Assembly (NCBI RefSeq): GCF_007000325.2
Contig: NZ_CP117270.1
Location: 186,001 to 250,000, forward strand
Length of the DNA stretch: 64,000 nucleotides
Origin: Rhizobium rhododendri
GTDB taxonomy: Bacteria > Pseudomonadota > Alphaproteobacteria > Rhizobiales > Rhizobiaceae
Direction of reading: 5' to 3'
Part shown: in pieces, positions 42,859 through 51,088 of the stretch
How the letters are laid out: each line of letters begins with the position of its first letter
Numbering within the stretch: position 1 is the first letter of the stretch
Notes under the pieces: model-generated
The model's input: the letters and a program-made list of their open reading frames with translations, nothing else
What the model was told of the DNA's origin: nothing
The model's database searches: none
Position numbers and translations under genes: made by a program

Positions 42859-43857
42859 CTAGTCTGCAGTCTTGCCGAGCGTATCGGCGACATAGGCGCC
42901 GCGTTCGCCCATCGGGCGCGGCGGGCCGGTGGTCGAATCCTCGCGCGTCTGGTGTTCGAGTTCGGCGTTGATCTCGGCTCCGACGATGATGATGATGACC
43001 GAGATCCATATCCACACCATGAAGCCGATCAGCGCGCCGAGCGTGCCGTAGGTGGCGTTGTAGTCGGCAAAATGGTCGAGGTAATAGGAAAACACGAAGG
43101 ACGACAGCAGCCATAGCAGCGTGCTGAAGACAGCACCCCAGCTGAGCCAGACGACCTTGGCCGGCTGTCGGCTCGGGCCGTAGTTATAAAGCAGCATGAT
43201 GCCCGACATCACCAGGCCAAGGATGATCGGCCAGCGCGCCAGCCTCGTCAGCAGATCGGTCCATTCGCCGAGCCAGATGAACGAGAGGATCGCCGGAATG
43301 ACGCCGATGGCAAAGATCAGTACGACGGCGAAGATCAGCAGCCCGAAGGTGAAGGCGAGCGACAGAAGGTTGAACTCGACGATTCCCCGCTTTTCTTCCT
43401 CGCCGTAAGCGACGTTCATGGCGTCGCAGAGTGCCTTGACGCCGTTATTGGCGCTCCACAGCGCGATCAGCAGGCCGGTGACGAAGCCAATGCTCAGCGT
43501 CCCCGGCTTCTGCTGGGTCAGAGCCGTCAGCTGCGACAGGATGAGATCGAAGGAGCCGCGCGGGAAGATCTGCGACAGGAAACCGATATGGGTGGCGATG
43601 GTCGTCGGATCGGACACGAAACCGTAGATCGAGACCAGCGCGCCCAGCGCCGGAAACATCGCAAGCAGCAGATAGTAGGTGACGCCCGCCGCAATCAGCG
43701 TCACCCGGTCCTCCATCACTTCCGAGACGACCCGCCAGAGGACGTCCTTCAGGCCCTTCATCGGGATCTGGCTCGGCGTCTCGGCGTCTCGCCCGCGTCC
43801 AGCCTCGCCCAACGCCGGTCCCTCGGTCAAAGCCGCCGTCCCATCCTGTTCGCCCAC
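42859..43857 (-). CDS. YihY/BrkB-family inner-membrane protein
   Basis: The 332-residue protein starts at a GTG. After about 45 soluble residues it carries the YihY (formerly BrkB) membrane domain: VTYYLLLAMFPALGALVSIYG, shown by AGVTYYLLLAMFPAL, then LWSANNGVKALCDAMNVAY, GAVFSTLLWLLSSFVFSYYL and YGTLGALIGFMVWIW. The family was once called ribonuclease BN in error. Its function is not settled. It is 69 bases after htpG on the same strand. Confidence 0.9.
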   Translation of the reverse strand: MGEQDGTAALTEGPALGEAGRGRDAETPSQIPMKGLKDVLWRVVSEVMEDRVTLIAAGVTYYLLLAMFPALGALVSIYGFVSDPTTIATHIGFLSQIFPRGSFDLILSQLTALTQQKPGTLSIGFVTGLLIALWSANNGVKALCDAMNVAYGEEEKRGIVEFNLLSLAFTFGLLIFAVVLIFAIGVIPAILSFIWLGEWTDLLTRLARWPIILGLVMSGIMLLYNYGPSRQPAKVVWLSWGAVFSTLLWLLSSFVFSYYLDHFADYNATYGTLGALIGFMVWIWISVIIIIVGAEINAELEHQTREDSTTGPPRPMGERGAYVADTLGKTAD

Positions 43858-43926
43858 GCCCGTCGATCTCCCCTGTTATCCCGTCGAACTAGGGCTCTTG
43901 CGGCATTCGTCGAGTCGTCCCGGATG

Positions 43927-45819
43927 TTACGACTTCAGGGCGCGCTCCAGCACCCGCGACAGGCGATCAGAAAACGCCCGCGGGTCCTCGGGCTTGTCGC
44001 CGTCGAGGATGCGCGCCTGGTCGAGCAGCAACTGCACGGCATCCGTCTGGAACGCCGCGTCCTGTCCGGCAGTGCCGGCAAGCGCGGTAATCAGCGCGTG
44101 GTCCGGGTTGATTTCCAGCACCGGCTTGGCGGCGGCGTCGAGGCGGCCGGCACCCTGCAGGATTTTTTCGAGCTGCCGGTCCGGGCCATGCTCGGGGGCA
44201 ACGAGGCATACGGCGCTTTCGGTCAGCCGGTCGGAGGCCCTGACATCTGAGAGTGCATCTCCGAGCGTCGTCTTGGCAAAGGCGATAAAGTCGCTGACCA
44301 GCTGCGTCGTCTCGGCCTTCGGCTGGGCTTCGCCATCGGCTTTTTTTATGTCGGCGAGATCGGCTGATCCCTGCGATACCGACTTGAAGCTCTTTCCATC
44401 GAAATCGGGTGCATTGGTCACCCAGAAGCTGTCGACGGGATCGGTGAGCAGCAGCACTTCGACGCCCCGGGCGCGGAAACCTTCGATATGCGGGGAAGCT
44501 GCCAGCTGGGCCGTATTGCCGCCGGCGAGATAGTAGATCGCCGTCTGGCCTTCCTTCATGTCCTTGACGTAGTCGGCAAGCGACCGGTATCCGTCGCCGG
44601 ACGCCGTGCTCTTGAAGCGGGCCAGAGCCATCAGCTGGGCGCGGCGCTCGTAATCCTCGTAGATGCCTTCCTTCAGCACGGTGCCGAAGGCTTCCCAGAC
44701 CTTGATGAAGGTGTCGTTGTCGCTTTCGGCCAGCTTCTCGAGGCTGGTGAGGATGCGGCTGGTCAGGCCCTTGCGGATGGCGGCAAGGATCGGGCTCTGC
44801 TGGATCATCTCGCGCGACACATTGAGCGGCAGGTCCGACGTATCGATCAGGCCGCGCACGAAGCGCAGGTAGCGCGGCAAAAGGTCGGCGTCGTCGGTGA
44901 TGAAGACGCGCTTGACGTAAAGCTTGATGCGGCCCTTGCGGTCGGGATCGAAGAGATCGAAGGGAGGCGAGTTCGGCACGAAGGCAAGCCCGGTATATTC
45001 GTGGCGACCCTCGGCGCGGAAATGCACGGTGACGGCCGGCTCGTCGAACTGGCCGGAGAGGCCGCGATAGAAATCGGTGTATTCCTCCTTGCTGATGTCG
45101 CTCTTCTGCTTGGTCCAGAGCGCTGAGCCGTCGGCGATCTGCTTCGGCTCCTCGCCGGGCTTCTCGACGATCTCGATCGGCACCGGCACATGGCCGGACT
45201 GTTCCTTGACGATGCGCTCGACAGTCCAGCGCGAGGCGTAGGACTGGGCATCTTCCATCAGCGCCAGCGTGATCCGCGTGCCGCGCGCCGGTGCCTGCTC
45301 GAGGGGAACGGCGGTAATAGTATAGGTGCCCTTGCCGTCGGACGACCACATCCAGGCTTCATCCGATCCGGCGCGCCGCGAGATGACGTCGACGCGATCG
45401 GCAACCATGAAGGCGGAATAGAAGCCGATGCCGAACTGGCCGATCAGCTGGGCGCCGTCCTTGCCCTTGGCCGCCTCGACCATCTCCATGAAGGCGCGGG
45501 TACCGGAGCGGGCGATGGTGCCGAGCGCCTCGATCAAGTCGTCGCGGCTCATGCCGATGCCGTTATCCTCGAGCACGAAGCCGAGGTTCTCCTCGTCGAG
45601 CGTCAGCCTGATCCTCGAGGCAGGGTCGCCGGCCAGCAGTTCGGGCGCTGCTATGGCCTCGTACCGCAGCTTCTCGCAGGCGTCGGCAGCGTTCGAAATC
45701 AACTCGCGCAGGAATACGTCCTTGTCCGAGTAGATCGAGTGAACCATCAGGTGAAGAAGCCTGGATACATCGGCTTCGAAGGCGTGATTTTCCACGGGGG
45801 TCTCGGCAGCAGTCGTCAT
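43927..45819 (-). CDS. htpG: Molecular chaperone HtpG (bacterial Hsp90)
   Basis: The 630-residue protein has the GHKL ATPase domain: LHLMVHSIYSDKDVFLRELI with the catalytic Glu in RELISNA, then LEDNGIGMS and GQFGIGFYSAFMVAD. The middle domain contains the YVKRVFITDD region and GLIDTSDLPLNVSREM. HtpG helps refold and activate client proteins using ATP in the cytoplasm. The ATG at 45819 matches the family start. An ATG at 45849 with AGAGG upstream would add ten residues. A CTTGAA block at 45889-45884, minus strand, may be part of a heat-shock promoter, but the -10 part is poor. Confidence 0.96.
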   Translation of the reverse strand: MTTAAETPVENHAFEADVSRLLHLMVHSIYSDKDVFLRELISNAADACEKLRYEAIAAPELLAGDPASRIRLTLDEENLGFVLEDNGIGMSRDDLIEALGTIARSGTRAFMEMVEAAKGKDGAQLIGQFGIGFYSAFMVADRVDVISRRAGSDEAWMWSSDGKGTYTITAVPLEQAPARGTRITLALMEDAQSYASRWTVERIVKEQSGHVPVPIEIVEKPGEEPKQIADGSALWTKQKSDISKEEYTDFYRGLSGQFDEPAVTVHFRAEGRHEYTGLAFVPNSPPFDLFDPDRKGRIKLYVKRVFITDDADLLPRYLRFVRGLIDTSDLPLNVSREMIQQSPILAAIRKGLTSRILTSLEKLAESDNDTFIKVWEAFGTVLKEGIYEDYERRAQLMALARFKSTASGDGYRSLADYVKDMKEGQTAIYYLAGGNTAQLAASPHIEGFRARGVEVLLLTDPVDSFWVTNAPDFDGKSFKSVSQGSADLADIKKADGEAQPKAETTQLVSDFIAFAKTTLGDALSDVRASDRLTESAVCLVAPEHGPDRQLEKILQGAGRLDAAAKPVLEINPDHALITALAGTAGQDAAFQTDAVQLLLDQARILDGDKPEDPRAFSDRLSRVLERALKS

Positions 45820-46788
45820 GGCAATCTCTTCAGGCGTTGTCGATGTCATTGGGGCCTCTGACTTGGCAAAGACAGCTCTCGAATTCAAGGGGGAGGACAA
45901 CCCGCAAGCGAAGATATCCCCGCACGCCCGCCTCCTCCGGCCCAGCATCCGCACCATCCCGTTCACGCGACCTGTTCGGTCCGTGTCATGACAATTCTGA
46001 TGGCCGGGGCACACCGAGTGCCTGATGATTTTTTAGTGAAGTGACACGCGATGTGCCCCGTTCGACAGTTTTTATCCGCAACTCCGGATCCTCTGTTTCC
46101 GACCCAGATCCCGTTGAGGGGAAAAGCTGCCGGAGTTACGCCACACAGGCATGCCGAGCCTAAGGGGCTCGAAGGGATCCACTTTCTGCGGACCCTCGAA
46201 GAAGTCGCCTGCGTAGACGGCAACCCCTCCAAGACCCGGCCCCACCTCGCCGGCAACGCGGACCGGTGTATCCGATGGCGGAACGGGGTGATTATAGATC
46301 AACCCGCAAAAGCGGGGATGAAACTATGATGCCGGCATTGTTTCCAAACGGAAATCCCAACGGTTTATCCCCATGAGGTGCTGCGAGCAGGGGCGATGGA
46401 GGGAAGCGAGAGAGGAGAGAGAGAGTGTAAGAAATCAGAAAGATCACAAAACCGGAAAGAGCCACCCCGACCTCCCTCATTCCTGTGCTTGTCACAGGAA
46501 TCCAGCCGCCCAAGTCCTTGGGCGATAAACACTTTTCTCACCAACAGAGAGTCCTCTCACGGCGCAGACGCGCCGTGACTGGATTCCTGTGACGAGCACA
46601 GGAATGAGGGAGCCGGGGGCGTCAGGGCAAGGTTGGAGTTTGAAGCGTTTGGCAGTTATGGATATATTTTTCAATACCTGCTCAGTCTGTGGATCCGCGC
46701 CACACACCTATGCTTGTGACGAGCCTACACGTGCGAGGGTTACCGCTTGTGGGCGACTCCAGCGCCGTCGTGCCGGGTTTCCACCGTT
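45820..46788. other. 969-base gene-poor region with a palindromic repeat
   Basis: The region between htpG and the GIY-YIG gene holds the htpG promoter, about 250 bases (46050-46330) open on both strands but with no recognisable product, and the mosaic palindrome at 46472-46612. No RNA gene or transposase remnant was recognised. Composition from 46380 to 46460 is purine-rich (AGAGAG runs). Confidence 0.5.
46472..46612. repeat. Mosaic palindromic intergenic element (RIME-like), copy 1
   Basis: Two 34-base arms (46472-46505 and 46579-46612) are inverted copies with one mismatch. Each arm contains its own hairpin, ATTCCTGTG with CACAGGAAT. Between them lie two further perfect hairpins: CGCCCAAG/CTTGGGCG (46507-46524) and TCACGGCGC/GCGCCGTGA (46557-46578). 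The layout resembles rhizobial intergenic mosaic elements. A shorter relative lies at 56301. Confidence 0.8.
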
Positions 46789-47079
46789 CTACAGGCCGTG
46801 AAGATAGTGGGAGATGTCTTGCCAATCGGGGTTGGTGGTCTCGATCAGGTTGAGCTTCCATTGTCGGGGCCACTTTTTCATCGTTTTCTCGCGGGTGATC
46901 GCGGCTGTCAGCAGATCGTGCTCCTCGAACCAGACCAGCGTTTTCACACCGTGTCGCGAGGTGAAGCCGGGGGTCAGTTCATTCTGGTGGTCGTAAAGCC
47001 GGCCGGCCATATCCCGAGTCACGCCGATGTAAAGCGTACCGTTGCGTTTCGATGCGAGTATGTAGACGTAGCCTTTCAT
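46789..47079 (-). CDS. GIY-YIG nuclease-domain protein
   Basis: The 96-residue protein is a single GIY-YIG domain: MKGYVYILASKRNGTLYIGV has the Y-I-L and Y-I-G blocks, followed by RDMAGRLYDHQN (conserved Arg) and the later catalytic-type Glu in IEREK-like ITREKTMKKW. These small proteins are widespread and rarely characterised; some may act in DNA repair. The ATG at 47079 is chosen over 47115, because the domain begins at once. It stands alone near a repeat element. Confidence 0.88.
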   Translation of the reverse strand: MKGYVYILASKRNGTLYIGVTRDMAGRLYDHQNELTPGFTSRHGVKTLVWFEEHDLLTAAITREKTMKKWPRQWKLNLIETTNPDWQDISHYLHGL

Positions 47080-47175
47080 CGCCGTATCTTTGCGCGAGTA
47101 TATCAATAGGTACAATCAAAAATTGAAGCCTGGTTACCCGCCGATATTCTTCTCCCTTCTTCTCCCATGGCCCGC

Positions 47176-48147
47176 TCAAACCCTCCGGCCGATGCGGTTG
47201 CGGGTTTGGGAGGGGCTTTCGGCGAACTGGGTGCGGTAGCTGCGGGAGAAGGCGGAGGCGGAGTTGAAGCCGGTGGCGGCGGCGATGTCGGCGAAGGTGG
47301 CGGGTGTCTCGATCACCTTGCGGCGGGCGGCGTTGAGGCGGAGCGCGAGGTAGTGGACGTGGGGCGCAACGCCGACGCTTTCGCGGAACAGCGTTTGCAG
47401 ATGACGGGCGCTGAGCCCTGCGCGCCTGGCGAGGCGGGTGAGCGACAGGGGCTGCTCGACGGTCTCTTCCATGAGCCGCACCGCGTGAGCGACGCGGGGA
47501 TCGTTCATCCCGAACGCTGCCGTCGACGGCATGACCTGCGTGTTGCTGCGGGAACCGGCCTGCTCGTAGATGAAGAGCCGGGTTACCTCCAGTGCCAGCG
47601 AATAGCCCTGCCGCCGCCGGATGATTTCGAGCATCAGGTCGACTGTTGGCAGCGAGCCGCCGGTGGTGATGCGCTTGCCGTCGATGACGAAGCGTTCGCG
47701 CACCATCCGTACCTGCGGATAGGCTGCGGCAAAATCGTCGAAATCCTCCCAATGGGTCGTGGCCGCCACGTTGTCGAGCAGGCTTGCTTCCGCCAGCAGC
47801 CATGTTCCGGATTCGATGCCGGCGATGACCGTGCGATAACGCGCGGTCTGGGACAGCTGCATCTTCAGGGCCGGCGTGGCGCTGCGCTGCCAGTTGTAGG
47901 CGCCGAGCACGAACAGCGGCGTCGTCTCCCTGGCCGGACGGAAGGCGGCGTCTACAGGGATTTGGATATTACTCGTCGTCTGCACCGGAGCGCCGTCGGG
48001 GGTGAACAATCGCCACCGGTAGATCTCGCTGCCGGCAATGCGGTTGGCGCCTCGCAGCGGCTCGATGACCGAGGCGATCAGGATCAGGTTGGTCTCCGGC
48101 AGGATCAGCAGGTCGATATCCAGCGGGGCATTCGACGAGGTCAGCAT
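47176..48147 (-). CDS. cdhR: GlxA/CdhR-like AraC-family regulator
   Basis: The 323-residue protein has an N-terminal DJ-1/PfpI-like (class I glutamine amidotransferase-like) domain, from IDLLILPETNLILIASVIEP to about residue 180. A C-terminal AraC DNA-binding domain follows: SLTRLARRAGLSARHLQTLFR and the second helix-turn-helix FADIAAATGFNSASAFSRSYR. Together these define the GlxA subgroup that includes CdhR and GbdR, activators of carnitine and glycine betaine catabolism. It is divergent from the carnitine genes. The start ATG is at 48147; the longer frame to 48234 crosses the promoter repeats. Confidence 0.85.
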   Translation of the reverse strand: MLTSSNAPLDIDLLILPETNLILIASVIEPLRGANRIAGSEIYRWRLFTPDGAPVQTTSNIQIPVDAAFRPARETTPLFVLGAYNWQRSATPALKMQLSQTARYRTVIAGIESGTWLLAEASLLDNVAATTHWEDFDDFAAAYPQVRMVRERFVIDGKRITTGGSLPTVDLMLEIIRRRQGYSLALEVTRLFIYEQAGSRSNTQVMPSTAAFGMNDPRVAHAVRLMEETVEQPLSLTRLARRAGLSARHLQTLFRESVGVAPHVHYLALRLNAARRKVIETPATFADIAAATGFNSASAFSRSYRTQFAESPSQTRNRIGRRV

Positions 48148-48163
48148 AGGGATCGCGGTCCGT

Positions 48164-48195
48164 TTCCGATAATGTATAATCAACTTCCGAAAATG
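48164..48195. promoter_or_regulatory. Direct repeat in the cdhR-cdhC promoter region
   Basis: TTCCGATAATG (48164-48174) and TTCCGAAAATG (48185-48195) differ at one base and start exactly 21 bases apart, two helical turns. AraC-family regulators bind such direct repeats. The site lies 57 bases before the cdhC start and 17 bases before the cdhR start. Confidence 0.55.
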
Positions 48196-48251
48196 CAAAG
48201 CAATCCTCTCTGTCATGCCGCGTAATCCGGTCAACCAATGGAGACCCCCAA

Positions 48252-49154
48252 ATGCCTCTTGCCATGAATCGCGATGTGTTCATCACCTGTGCCGTTACCG
48301 GTGCCGGCGATACGGCTTCGAAGTCCGCCCATGTGCCGGTTACCCCGAAGCAGATCGCCGAATCCGCCATCGATGCCGCAAGGGCCGGCGCTGCCATCGT
48401 CCATTGTCATGTTCGCGATCCCGAAACCGGTGCCGGCAGCCGCCGCATCGAGCTTTATCGGGAGGTCACGGACCGCATCCGCGCCTCCGAGGTCGACGTC
48501 GTGCTGAACCTGACGGCGGGCATGGGCGGCGACATGATTTTCGGCGACGTCGAAAATCCACTGCCGCTCAATCCTGTCGGCACCGACATGGGCGGCGCCA
48601 CGGACCGTGTTGCCCACGTCGCCGAGTGCCTGCCGGAAATCTGCACGCTCGACTGCGGCACGATGAATTTCTCGCTTGGCGACTACGTGATGACCAACAC
48701 GCCGGGCATGCTGCGCGCCATGGCGAAGAAGATGACCGACCTCGGCGTCCGCCCGGAGATCGAGGCCTTCGACACCGGCCACCTTTGGTTTGCCAAGCAG
48801 CTGGTCGAGGAAGGCTTGATCGAGGACCCGGTGTTGATTCAGCTCTGCATGGGTATCCCGTGGGGAGCGCCCGACGATCTCAATACCTTCATGGCGATGG
48901 TCAACAACGTGCCGCCGAGCTGGACATTTTCGGCGTTCTCGATCGGCCGCAACGCCATGGCCTATCCGGCAGCCGCCATCCTTGCCGGCGGCAACGTCCG
49001 CGTCGGGCTGGAGGATAATCTCTATGTCGGCAAGGGAAAGCTCGCCACCAATGCCCAGCTGGTCGAAAAAGCCGTCACCGTCGTCGAAGGCATGGGCGGT
49101 CGCATTATCGGGCCGGACGAGGTCCGGCGGAAGCTGAAGCTGACAAAGCGGTAG
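48252..49154 (+). CDS. cdhC: BKACE-family 3-dehydrocarnitine cleavage enzyme
   Basis: The 300-residue protein belongs to the beta-keto acid cleavage enzymes (DUF849), zinc-dependent acyl exchange enzymes. Zinc ligands are visible as IVHCHVRDPETG (H-x-H). VLNLTAGMGGDM, TLDCGTMNF and FDTGHLWFAKQL are also typical. In carnitine catabolism CdhC joins 3-dehydrocarnitine and acetyl-CoA to make betainyl-CoA and acetoacetate. The fused dehydrogenase-thioesterase gene 30 bases downstream supports this substrate. Without that context the substrate could be another beta-keto acid. Confidence 0.87.
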   Translation: MPLAMNRDVFITCAVTGAGDTASKSAHVPVTPKQIAESAIDAARAGAAIVHCHVRDPETGAGSRRIELYREVTDRIRASEVDVVLNLTAGMGGDMIFGDVENPLPLNPVGTDMGGATDRVAHVAECLPEICTLDCGTMNFSLGDYVMTNTPGMLRAMAKKMTDLGVRPEIEAFDTGHLWFAKQLVEEGLIEDPVLIQLCMGIPWGAPDDLNTFMAMVNNVPPSWTFSAFSIGRNAMAYPAAAILAGGNVRVGLEDNLYVGKGKLATNAQLVEKAVTVVEGMGGRIIGPDEVRRKLKLTKR

Positions 49155-49184
49155 CAATATGGGTCGGACGACGGAAGTTAGAGC

Positions 49185-50696
49185 ATGGCAGGAACCACTA
49201 TGACCAAAATCAATAGAGCGGCCTGCATCGGCGGTGGCGTTATCGGCGGGGGGTGGATTGCCCGGTTTCTTCTGGCCGGCATCGACGTCAAGGTGTTCGA
49301 TCCGCATCCGGACGCGCAGCGGATTGTCGGCGAAGTGCTGGCCAATGCCGAGCGGGCCTATGCGATGCTGACCGGGGCGCCGCTGCCGGCGCGGGGTCAG
49401 CTGACGTTCACGGCAAGCCTCGAGGAGGCGGTTGCCGATGCGGACTGGATCCAGGAGAGCGTGCCGGAGCGGCTCGACCTCAAGCGCGGCGTGCTCAACC
49501 AGATCGATGCGGCCGCCCGGCCGGACGCGCTGATCGGCTCCTCCACCTCGGGCCTGCTGCCGAGCGAATTGCAGCGCGACATGCGCCACCCGGAACGCCT
49601 GTTCGTCGCCCATCCCTACAACCCGGTCTACCTGCTGCCGCTGGTCGAGATCGTCGGTGGCGAGAAGACCTCCGCCGAAACGATCAGGGCGGCAATGGAG
49701 CGTCTGGTGCCCATCGGCATGAAGGGCGTCCATATCGCCAAGGAGATCGAGGCGTTTGTCGGCGACCGCCTGCTGGAGGCGCTGTGGCGCGAGGCGCTGT
49801 GGCTGATCAGGGACGATATCTGCACGGTCGAAACGCTCGACGACGTCATCCGCTATTCCTTCGGCCTGCGCTGGGCGCAGATGGGGCTGTTCGAGACCTA
49901 TCGCATTGCCGGGGGTGAAGCCGGCATGCGGCATTTCCTCGCGCAGTTCGGCCCGTGCCTCGCCTGGCCCTGGAGCAAGCTCACCGATGTCGTCGATCTC
50001 GACGACGCGCTGGTGGAAAAGATCGGCCGGCAATCTGACGAGCAGGCCGGCGGTCGCTCGATCCGCGAACTCGAGCGCATCCGTGACGAAAACCTCGTCG
50101 GCATCCTGCAGACGCTGAAGGGCGGCGACGGCGGCAATGGCTGGGGTGCCGGCAAGCTGCTGAAGGATTTCGAGGATGGCCTCTGGGCCGAGGGCGGCAA
50201 GCGCGATACGCTGCACGACACGGCGCGGCCGCTGACACTGGTGGAGACCAAGGTCAGCCCGGCCTGGGTCGACTATAACGGCCACATGACGGAACACCGC
50301 TATCTGCAGGTGTTCGGCGACACGTCGGATGCGCTGCTGCGGCTCGTCGGCGTCGATCTCGCCTATGTCCGGGACGGTCACAGCTACTACACCGTCGAGA
50401 CCCATATCCGGCATCTCGGTGAAGCGAAACTCGGACAGCCGATCCATGCCACCTGCCAGATTCTTTTCGCCGACGACAAGCGGCTGCAGGTTTTCCACAC
50501 GATCCACAACAGCGAGACGGGCGAAGCGATCGCCACCGCAGAGCAGATGCTGCTGCACGTGGACTCCAAGGCTGCCAAGGCGATGCCGGCGCCGGAAATT
50601 ATCTTGAACAGAATCATGGCCATCGCCGGTGCCCATGCGACGCTGCCTCCGCCGGAGGGAGTGGGACGGCATGTCGGGCAGAAACGACAGGGGTAG
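49185..50696 (+). CDS. cdhA: L-carnitine dehydrogenase fused to betainyl-CoA thioesterase
   Basis: The 503-residue protein has two enzymes. Residues 1-320 are a 3-hydroxyacyl-CoA-dehydrogenase-fold carnitine dehydrogenase with the NAD loop CIGGGVIGGGWIAR, SSTSGLLPSEL and HPYNPVYLLPLVEI. Residues 350-480 are a 4HBT hotdog thioesterase (WVDYNGHMTEHRYLQVF with the active-site Asp). It would oxidise L-carnitine to 3-dehydrocarnitine and later split betainyl-CoA to glycine betaine and CoA. The two activities are separate genes (cdhA, cdhB) in Pseudomonas but fused in rhizobial enzymes. A second ATG at 49200 is possible. Confidence 0.9.
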   Translation: MAGTTMTKINRAACIGGGVIGGGWIARFLLAGIDVKVFDPHPDAQRIVGEVLANAERAYAMLTGAPLPARGQLTFTASLEEAVADADWIQESVPERLDLKRGVLNQIDAAARPDALIGSSTSGLLPSELQRDMRHPERLFVAHPYNPVYLLPLVEIVGGEKTSAETIRAAMERLVPIGMKGVHIAKEIEAFVGDRLLEALWREALWLIRDDICTVETLDDVIRYSFGLRWAQMGLFETYRIAGGEAGMRHFLAQFGPCLAWPWSKLTDVVDLDDALVEKIGRQSDEQAGGRSIRELERIRDENLVGILQTLKGGDGGNGWGAGKLLKDFEDGLWAEGGKRDTLHDTARPLTLVETKVSPAWVDYNGHMTEHRYLQVFGDTSDALLRLVGVDLAYVRDGHSYYTVETHIRHLGEAKLGQPIHATCQILFADDKRLQVFHTIHNSETGEAIATAEQMLLHVDSKAAKAMPAPEIILNRIMAIAGAHATLPPPEGVGRHVGQKRQG

Positions 50697-51088
50697 AATG
50701 GGTATCGCAATCGGTGCCGCCGGCCCGGGATTCGGGCCGCGAGGCGACAGCCTGGAGATCGATGGGCGGATTGGCAGGGATGCCGGTCCGCATCGTCGCA
50801 TCGGGGGTAGTTTCTGTCGCGTTCAACCGCTGCAATCGGTGGTGAACCCGCCATTACTGCAGGGTGAAACCGATGGCGGGCGGCCAGCCGATCCGCCGAT
50901 ACACGTCGAGGATTGCCGCGCATCCGGTCACGAAAAGATGCGGCGAATTTATCAGGGAGATCGATCAAGGGTTTGAATTGGCTGCTATCTCCGTATAGTC
51001 GTCGGCAATGGATCGGACCGGGAAGTTAACGCCGAAAACGGCAGCCGGGATACGAAGTCTAATAACAACCAGAGAAGAGGAACAGGGA
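50697..51088 (+). other. 392-base region between carnitine genes and ABC operon
   Basis: A perfect 7-base hairpin lies near its start (50721-50739). The last 30 bases hold the ribosome-binding region of the binding-protein gene, GAAGAGGAA. The open frame through it is rich in Arg and Gly and looks non-coding. It presumably contains the promoter of the ABC operon. Confidence 0.5.
50721..50739 (+). terminator. Short GC-rich hairpin after cdhA
   Basis: CGGCCCG (50721-50727) pairs perfectly with CGGGCCG (50733-50739) around GGATT. It starts 24 bases after the cdhA stop. There is no T tract. Confidence 0.4.

Noticed and set aside
45884..45889. CTTGAA upstream of htpG as a complete heat-shock promoter
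   Set aside because: The -35 block is good, but no convincing -10 block lies at the right distance, so it is only mentioned in the htpG entry.
48231..50801. An 856-codon minus-strand open frame opposite the carnitine genes
   Set aside because: It is antisense to two clear enzymes, has no recognisable domain and the biased composition expected of a high-GC shadow.
50629..50976. A 115-codon plus-strand frame after the carnitine dehydrogenase
   Set aside because: It starts inside cdhA, is rich in Arg and Gly, and has no family resemblance or good ribosome-binding site.
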